DNA of 64,000 bases from Zanthoxylum bungeanum (taxonomy: Eukaryota; Streptophyta; Magnoliopsida; Sapindales; Rutaceae), in assembly GCA_019454045.1 (NCBI GenBank), contig SKCR01015047.1:1-64000 (forward strand), in the 5' to 3' direction. Shown one piece after another: positions 59,104 through 64,000 of the stretch (position 1 is its first letter; every line of letters begins with the position of its first letter). A model generated the notes under the pieces. The model had not been told where the DNA came from. It worked only from the letters and a program-made list of their open reading frames with translations, and ran no database searches. A program made the position numbers and the translations under genes.

Positions 59104-62100
59104 TAATGTTGCAAGCATGAAAAATGTAGGGCTTAAAATTTGGGTAAATGTTTGTTGAGCATGATTTGAATAAATTGATTGTTTAAGTATGCTTATAACA
59201 TGTTTAATTTCATTTTGGTTGGACTAATTTGATGAAAAATGATTTGGAATTATTTTCCCCAAAATTATGCCATGGCCGAATGTCAATTGAATTTTGGGAT
59301 CTTGGATTTTTTTGATTTTTAATTCATTTGATGAGTTAGAATCGATTAGGTTGATGTTAATTGGAATCGAATTGGATTGGATTTCGAATTGGACAAAATC
59401 CCCAAAATCTTACCTTGGCCGAATTGGTGTATATGCCCTAATGTCTTGGTAAATTTTGATTTTGATAATTGGATGTATTGGAAATCATTCGGGATATGTA
59501 TTTAATGTCGATTGCGGATTAATTGGATTGAAACCGAATTAGACATGAAATCACTCCCTTGGCCGAGACCTTTAAAGCATGTAAATGGGTTTGATTTTTC
59601 ATTATGTGTGTTTGACATGTAATAATGAATTAAGTATGATTAATTGGACTAATTTAGTGTTTTGGAAATATTGATTTAGTCGATTAATCATATAATGCAC
59701 TTTTGGTAATTAAATTGTGAAAATTGGATTTTTGGATTTAATTAATTGGGCCTAATTTTGGAAATTAGAATTTAAAGTTGTAATTGGGCCTATTGGGCTT
59801 GATTTATCAAGTTTGGTTTAGGCCAAATGGATTGGATCCAATTGGGCCCAAAACCTTAACCATAAAGCCCAAATGCGACTAATGAACCTTTAATGTTCAA
59901 TTGGGCCTAATGGGCCAAGATTGATTTATGGGCTTATGGGGTAAATCCCGGATTGGACTTTGGTTATCGGTTTGACTCGAGTTGACCAAAAGTCCACGCC
60001 TTAAGAAATCAATCAAAAGCCCATTGGACTTTAATTGAATTGACGTTGGACGTTAATCGGTCTTTGAGACGCGTTACGATTAGATTTGGAATTTAAATCG
60101 TAAAAGGTTATTAATAAAAGTGTAATATTTAATTTGGAATTGAATAGTGAATTAGTATTAAATACATGTTAAATTAGATTTAATGATGTAGTTTAATTTA
60201 ATTCATGAATTCGTACTTTGAGTACTTATTCGCAAAAACAAGTTTGACTCGAACAAAATCAAATCGTTGTTTGAACATTGGATGATCACTTAATTATCAG
60301 ATTAATTAATTGATTAGATTGATTGATAGCATGCTTATGTGTGTGAATACATGGTTGTGTTGAATGAATAATGCATATCGGATGGATATTAGATGGGTGG
60401 GCAATTTTAGAAATTGTTGTAATAAATTCGATTTATTAAATTGGACCTGCGTGTCCAGCCTTATCACCTTCTTTCTCTTTGTATTCTCTTCTCACCTATT
60501 CCCCTCTATATATATGAGGTTTCTTTAGAAGTGTAGTGTAACGGGTAGAAGTAGTACAAGTGCTAGCTTGAGTGAGAAAGGGAGAGATTTGATCTAGGAT
60601 CAATGTGTTAAGTATCCATCCGCATATCATTATTATTTATTTTCATACTCGCTTTATTATGTATTTAGAATGCATGTTTAAGGGGTATGATGATGAGACC
60701 TTAACAAAGATAATTAAATTGGTAGCCAATTTGCACGCGAAAATCCCTCAATCTATATTAAGCAAATATCCTTCCATTGAATGATTCTTGTTCAAGATCC
60801 GAAGTTGGCATTGGTTTTTATTGACCAAAGTCAAGACCTTTGTCAATCAAGGATGTACTTGAATCATGAGAGTTTTGTTGCATATCGGTGTCTTGTCCAA
60901 ATCGTGATTTTATTGGCCAAAGTCAAGATCACTTTTTGTCCAATGACATTGATTACGAAACTTTCCTCGTCAATGGGTCCCGTTTAACTGGAATCATTAG
61001 GTTTGTTTTTGGCCAAAGCCAAGGCCTAGATGATTCGGAGGATAGGGTTAGGAAAATGTAATGGATACATTGACATTATACATATGTTTCGGACTTGGAT
61101 GTCCACCTAACCGGATCTAGGAATTGGATGAGATCCAATTGATCATAGAGATCTACCTAAGTTAAATAGCATACAACTTTTATTGGCCAAAGTCAAGGTT
61201 GTGTGTTATTTAACGGGATCCTAGCCCACTAGGAAACGCGGTTTCCCGAGTACTCCACAGAGGGTTAGAGGCTCGACGAAAAATAGTGGGAGGCAAGTAT
61301 TGAATTTGCAACATTCGTTCGAATACTCGCTAAACACGCTCATTTTATTTTACTCGTCATATTAATCAAAAGTATTAGTCGGACTAATATTTTATGTTGT
61401 TTTAAAAATATATATAGTTGGACTATATACAAACTCATTCAATATGTAGTTGATTTTATAATTGGATTATGGTAATCAATATAATTGAATTAAAATGATA
61501 GTTGATTTTATAATTGGATTATAGTAATCAATATTAAAATTATAGTTGATTAAATAATTGGGTTATTGTAATCATTATAATAAATAGTACCTTATTAAAT
61601 TGATTAAATAGTTGGACTATTGAAATCAAGAAAGAATTTAAAAAGTTAAATATTTAAAATATATAATCCTTGGATTAAATGTTTTAAATGATTTAATTTT
61701 CAATTGGGAATTAATAATAGATTAATTTATTTGATAAAATAACTTATTATTACTAAGCCCATAAATTAAGCAAATAGTAGAGCATAAAGTCTTTGGAAGA
61801 TTTATGTGATGATGACTTTAATGCTTAATTAATATACTTATAATAAATCTATCTTTAGATTTAAAAGTATTAAAATTGCAATTAATAATTCTTGGAGAAT
61901 TAATTGACTATTCTAGTGGAGAAAAGTCAAAGTTTGCAATTGGGCATGTAGCACAAGGTGCACATCATTTCGATATTCTAAAACCCAAGGCTTGGCCAAA
62001 GGTTTGTGAAATATTGAAAAGATAATTGACATATCCCAAAGTGACTACCATTTGGATATGGAAGACACGAAGGAATTAAAGATAAGGCGAGGCTCTAACT

Positions 62101-62190
62101 TTAAAAATATTTGTCAAAGTTATGTTTACTACTAGTATTGAAATTGGATTTTAAATACTTAGTGTGGTACATAATACATATATGTATTGA
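59104..62190 (+). other. Ang4 leader and deleted gag region
   Basis: Parallels 601-3640 of Ang1: TGGGCC cluster (about 59745-59945), CCAAAGTCAAG motifs at about 60825, 60917 and 61187, and an AT-rich tandem repeat with three units (61446-61625) against two in Ang1. No N-terminal gag. Confidence 0.7.
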
Positions 62191-64000
62191 CGTTCAGAAT
62201 CCGCTGTGAGCTGGATACTGGCTTCAAGCCGAGATTTCTCTGCGAATTGGAAACGGGACGAAAGTCGCTGTTTTGACCGTAAATACCTAAGTTTAGGTAC
62301 TACCCTTTGGGTATGTACTTAAATTAGGAAATGTTATAATGTAACTAGTTTGACTAGAGACATTATCTCTGTATCAGTGTTTAATCCGATACGGATAAAA
62401 CCTTTATATTCTAGAACACTAAAGTGTTTCATTATATAAAGATGATACTGAGATAAATACATTGGATGTAAATAACAAAATTTATATTTTGAATATAATA
62501 AAATCTCAAACATATAAAATGACAAATAAATAGCTCAAATTGATTTGATCAATAGAGACTTATTTGTGGCATTGTTGTCTAGGACACAATTAAACAAGAC
62601 TCGTATATCCACACTTTTGAAGAGTGGATACTAGGACTGATTTGACTATTCAAATAAGGTCTACGAATCTAGTTTATTAGGTTAAATACCTAAAATACTA
62701 TTTACTTGGTAATAGTAAAAGTGCCACCGATCTGTTGGCCCTATTCATGGTGAAGTAAGTGGGCCCATATCTAGCTGGGCTAGATATGAACATGAATATT
62801 TCGTGACCTTAACGGATGTAGCATCACGTTGTGGTTATGTGTTTCTTTTGAAGAACACAGATCGGAAACTTTTGAAGTTTCGACACGAAGAAAACAAACA
62901 GATCGGCTATAGTGTTATTCCGCCACGGTAAGACCGAAATGGAAAATACTTAAGCAGTAAGTTTCATATATAAATGAAAGAGTACGGTGTTCTTTCATGT
63001 GAGGACTCCTCCCGAGACACGTCAGTTAGACGGTGTGTCTGAACTAAAACCGAATTTTGTTGGACATGATAAGGTTTATCACGAGTCGCTCTGAGCTACT
63101 ATTTCCTTCTACAGGATATGTATTACAGTGCAAAACTTATTTAGAATAAGGTTCCATATAAATCTGTTTGACAGATATCATATAGGATATGAACAGGGAA
63201 GAAACGAGGTTTCTCATTCCTGATAATTTGGGTATGCCAGGCATAGCGTTTGGATGATACCAAACTAAGGACCCAAATTGGATAAGTGCCAATATAGGTT
63301 ATCTTAAGGGAAACCTTAAGTATAGTACTTATAAATCCCACATGAGAACAATGTGATTGTTGCTCACCATGCGGTTTTCCTGAGAGAAATACCGATATGC
63401 AGTGGTCAGTGGGAGGATAGTGATACTCGATGAAAATCGGAGTAATACTGTTCAAGGCACGAAATCCTTAATGGAACACAAATAGTTCATCTATGATGAA
63501 TCTATACCATTAATCTTCAAATACACAAGAAACTAGTAGATCGGATAGAGTCAGAAAACAACCTAGGGTATGGGTTTCTGATCTCACCTCATAAAGATGT
63601 CAATCTTATGGTGGTGTACCATCCGACTACGTTTAGAGGAAGTGATACGAGGTATCGGCTCCCTGTTATGGCAAAGTGCCATGAATCCGAAAAGGAATAA
63701 AAATCCATTTTGAAGATGCTTGTTGATAACTGTATATTTCATTTATGAAATATGTCAGTTACAAATCAAAATCGCTTTCCTAAAAAGGAAACCTTTTGGA
63801 GGATGTTTACAACATCCTGACGATTTTGCATAACCGACAAACAAGGTTTGCGGGTTATTCGATCCATGTTTGGATCAATGCAAGCATAAGGTTCCTGGAA
63901 CTGACGTTTTGAAATAATCATAATGGTTTATGATTTAACTCAAAACGAAATAATTCTTGTGTATATAAGGAGGTTAGTGGAGAGCGCACTGACAGTGAAA
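62191..64000 (+). pseudogene. Ang4 pol relic, runs off the window
   Basis: Follows Ang1 3641-5620 closely: protease-adjacent region at 62210, integrase about 62800-63120, RT from about 63600. Shares Ang1's stops and gaps, and additionally lacks about 190 bp of RT at about 63693 (Ang1 5144-5325). No usable frame. Confidence 0.8.

Larger units (their letters stand above)
57052..64000 (+). mobile_element. Ang4: decayed Angela-like element, 3' end outside window
   Basis: Complete 5' LTR (57052-59089), primer site, leader and decayed pol. The backbone matches Ang1, including its coding damage, but two tracts (about 58290-58690 and 60745-61225) match Ang3 better. Left flank ends ATCGATA. Confidence 0.92.

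Overview
The window looks like gene-free plant heterochromatin. It is AT-rich and packed with nested, mostly decayed LTR retrotransposons. The Ty1/copia and Ty3/gypsy protein motifs, the long LTRs, and primer sites matching plant initiator tRNA-Met all point to a flowering plant. The copia proteins look like the Angela/BARE lineage. I found no host gene, rRNA, tRNA gene, CRISPR array or bacterial feature, and I do not name a species.

Layout. (1) 1-8461, + strand: Ang1, a decayed Angela-like copia element cut by the window start, with a 2.1 kb 3' LTR. (2) 8462-13315, +: Cop2, a copia element riddled with stop codons. (3) 13316-14150: an LTR-like non-coding block. (4) 14165 to about 17090, - strand: Cop3, a truncated copia (LTR piece, primer site, gag, protease, integrase). 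(5) About 17482-17638, -: a SINE-like tRNA-derived insert. (6) About 17900-34095: GypA, a composite of two gypsy LTRs (LTR1 and LTR2) and a broken gag, split by (7) 18740-28432, -: Ang2, a full-length Angela-like element with GTGAA target duplication. (8) 34096-44108, +: Ang3, the best-preserved element, with near-identical LTRs, GTACT target duplication and a gag-pol broken by about five small frameshifts. (9) 44109-55230: GypB, a second direct copy of the GypA composite that continues into a 55-bp tandem repeat and a truncated LTR2, itself split by (10) 52624-54556, -: a solo Angela-like LTR with TATAT target duplication. (11) 55231-57051: non-coding, possibly a gypsy LTR. (12) 57052-64000, +: Ang4, a decayed Angela-like element running off the window end.

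How the parts relate. Ang3 is the only copy with an almost complete gag-pol. Ang1, Ang2 and Ang4 keep LTRs, primer site and polypurine tract but have lost the N-terminal half of gag and share the same ruined pol, so they look like a non-autonomous subfamily copied in trans. Ang4 is a mosaic with at least two tracts that match Ang3 rather than Ang1, which suggests template switching between the two subfamilies.

The most striking unexplained signal is inside the Angela LTRs. A roughly 300-bp stretch holds 8-10 back-to-back short palindromes, nearly all with a centre of exactly 3 nt (mostly TNG in the sense strand). The array is present in all seven complete LTR copies, and arm sequences change in both arms together between subfamilies. 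All of this was read by eye; identities and ages were not computed.
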